From: CAVDRM01 sp963626285
GTDB taxonomy: Bacteria; Bacillota; Clostridia; Christensenellales; Aristaeellaceae
Reading direction: 5' to 3'
NCBI GenBank assembly: GCA_963626285.1
Contig: CAVFWQ010000103.1
Location: forward strand, 1 to 6,357
Length of the DNA stretch: 6,357 nt
Position numbers and translations under genes: made by a program. Shown here piece by piece: positions 5,136 to 6,357 of the stretch. Within the stretch, counting starts at the first letter, position 1; every line of letters starts with the position of its first letter. The notes under the pieces were generated by a model, which searched no databases, was not told the DNA's origin, and saw only the letters and a list, made by a program, of their open reading frames with translations.

Positions 5136-6305
5136 TCACTTTTCCACCCTGAAAATACCGCACTTCAGATACTGTGTTTCGGGCGCTGCCGGAAGGATGG
5201 GATGGTCGCGTCCCTGCGTCCTGTATTCCACCTGCATCAGCCGCACATGGGCATCATGCGCGGCCTCCAGCACCACATCCTTGAACTGCCCCGGCAGCAT
5301 ATGCTGGGAGCAGGAGCAGGTGACAAGATATCCTCCGTTCTTAATCAATTTCAGCGCCCGCAGGTTTATCTCCTTATAGCCGCGGGCAGCGGCGGCCACG
5401 GCGGAGCGGGTTTTGGTGAATGCGGGCGGATCCAAGATGACCGCATCGTACTGTTCGCCGGAGGCGGACTGCTCCTTTAAAAAATCAAAGGCATTCGCGG
5501 CAACGAAGCGGACATTGTCAAAGTCGTTCAGCCCGGCGTTTTCCCGCGCACATTCGCAGGCAAATTCCGAAATATCCACGCCGATGACCTCCGCCGCGCC
5601 GAATTTGGCGGCATGGAGGGCAAACGAGCCGGTGTGCGTAAAGCAGTCCAGCACCCGCGAATCCTTCACAAGCGGCGCGATGGCCGCTCTGTTCTCTTTC
5701 TGGTCTAAGAAAAAGCCCGTCTTCTGACCGTTCTTCACATCCACAAGGAAGCACACGCCGTTTTCTTTGATTTCCACCTTATCCGGCACTTGGCCGCGGA
5801 GAACGCCCGTCTGCTGCCGCATTCCCTCCAATTCGCGCACGGGCACATCGTTGCGCTCATAAATGCCCAGCGGGTGAAGCATTTCCTCCAGCGCATCGCA
5901 GACATCCTCCTTCAAACGGTCAATGCCGAGGCAGAGCGACTGCAGGGACAGGATGCCGCCGAAGGAATCCACAATCAGCGCGGGCAGGCCGTCGCTTTCC
6001 GCAAAAATCAGGCGGCAGGAGTTCAAATCCGCAAACCGCCTGCGATAGTCAACGGCACGCTTCACGCGTTCAAAAATAAACGCCCTGTCCACGCTTTCAT
6101 CCCGATAGGTCATGATGCGCAGGGCAATCTGCGAGGCGGGATTATACAGCGCCCTGCATAAAAACCGCCCATTGGCCGCTTTGACGCTCACCACATCGCC
6201 CGGCGCAAAATCGCCGTTCACGCGCTTGATATCGCTCTTAAAAATCCACGGATGCCCGCCGAACACCCTTTTTTCCTTGCCTGCAAACAGTACACAGTCC
6301 GCCAT
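5136..6305 (-). CDS. PUA-domain class I SAM-dependent rRNA methyltransferase (RlmI/RlmK-like, COG1092)
   Basis: The 389-residue cytoplasmic protein matches the length and plan of the E. coli RlmI family, which methylates cytosine C5 in 23S rRNA. In order: an N-terminal PUA domain (about 1-75, with GHPWIFKSDI at 17-26), a linker domain (about 76-190), and a Rossmann methyltransferase. The latter shows GQKTGFFLDQKENR (193-206), motif I VLDCFTHTGSFALHAA (218-233) binding S-adenosylmethionine, acidic VDIS (243-246), motif IV DPPAF (292-296), and TCSCS (329-333) with candidate catalytic cysteines. The C-terminal GRDHPILPAAPETQYLK (365-381) is typical of the family. The ATG has GGAGG (complement of 6312-6316) 6 nt upstream, and an extended -10 lies before it. 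No good intrinsic terminator follows its stop, so some read-through toward the transporter operon is possible. The exact target nucleotide is inferred from the family only. Confidence 0.93.
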   Translation of the reverse strand: MADCVLFAGKEKRVFGGHPWIFKSDIKRVNGDFAPGDVVSVKAANGRFLCRALYNPASQIALRIMTYRDESVDRAFIFERVKRAVDYRRRFADLNSCRLIFAESDGLPALIVDSFGGILSLQSLCLGIDRLKEDVCDALEEMLHPLGIYERNDVPVRELEGMRQQTGVLRGQVPDKVEIKENGVCFLVDVKNGQKTGFFLDQKENRAAIAPLVKDSRVLDCFTHTGSFALHAAKFGAAEVIGVDISEFACECARENAGLNDFDNVRFVAANAFDFLKEQSASGEQYDAVILDPPAFTKTRSAVAAAARGYKEINLRALKLIKNGGYLVTCSCSQHMLPGQFKDVVLEAAHDAHVRLMQVEYRTQGRDHPILPAAPETQYLKCGIFRVEK

Positions 6306-6336
6306 AAGCCGCCTCCGAAATCAAACTTGCATTTGC

Positions 6337-6342
6337 ATTATA
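6337..6342 (-). promoter_or_regulatory. Extended -10 of the rRNA methyltransferase gene
   Basis: On minus, TATAAT (6342-6337) is a perfect -10 preceded by TGC, an extended -10. Transcription should begin near 6330, giving a leader of about 25 nt. The -35 would fall at about 6360, beyond the window edge, so only half of the promoter can be seen. Confidence 0.65.
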
Positions 6343-6357
6343 GCATAAAATCCTATA

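Overview
The window reads as ordinary chromosomal DNA of a low-level-annotated Bacillota, most likely a Clostridia (Oscillospirales-like) anaerobe. The grounds are a Clostridia-style Mrp with a Cys-rich leader instead of DUF59, strong AGGAGG ribosome binding sites, sigma-A type TTGACA/TATAAT promoters, fairly GC-rich genes separated by AT-rich spacers, and an ArgR/AhrC-type operator. The taxonomic assignment is inference. A diderm relative (Negativicutes) is not excluded, especially because the solute-binding protein lacks a lipobox. No RNA genes, mobile elements, CRISPR arrays or attachment sites were seen.

Layout. Positions 1-277 are an AT-rich leader with two small hairpins and a clear promoter for the only plus-strand gene. 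That gene (278-1651) encodes a 457-residue membrane-anchored coiled-coil protein of unknown function whose C-terminal half is built of eight 14-residue repeats. A strong hairpin (1687-1722) is shared as a terminator with the convergent mrp gene (1734-2555, minus), an Fe-S cluster carrier P-loop ATPase. Upstream of mrp, also on minus, lies a three-gene polar amino acid ABC transporter operon: binding protein (4188-4934), permease (3366-4094) and ATPase (2633-3376). Last, on minus, is an RlmI-like PUA-domain rRNA methyltransferase (5136-6305) with its own extended -10 at the right edge.

How the parts work together. The transporter operon has a textbook promoter (TTGACA, 17 bp, extended TGC-TATACT). 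Directly upstream of its -35 lies a perfect 14-bp ARG-box core, TGAATTTTTATTCA, with a half-conserved second copy exactly 21 bp further out. This suggests that arginine, through ArgR/AhrC, controls the operon and that the substrate is arginine or a related basic amino acid. The leader carries three TTGAGG repeats, the last running into the Shine-Dalgarno. A stable GNRA-capped hairpin separates the binding-protein gene from the permease gene, which could favour an excess of binding protein. A second long hairpin separates the ATPase gene from mrp and may limit read-through.

I did not find a convincing new multi-gene system. The observations most worth following are the ARG-box-controlled transporter and the unassigned repeat-built coiled-coil protein.
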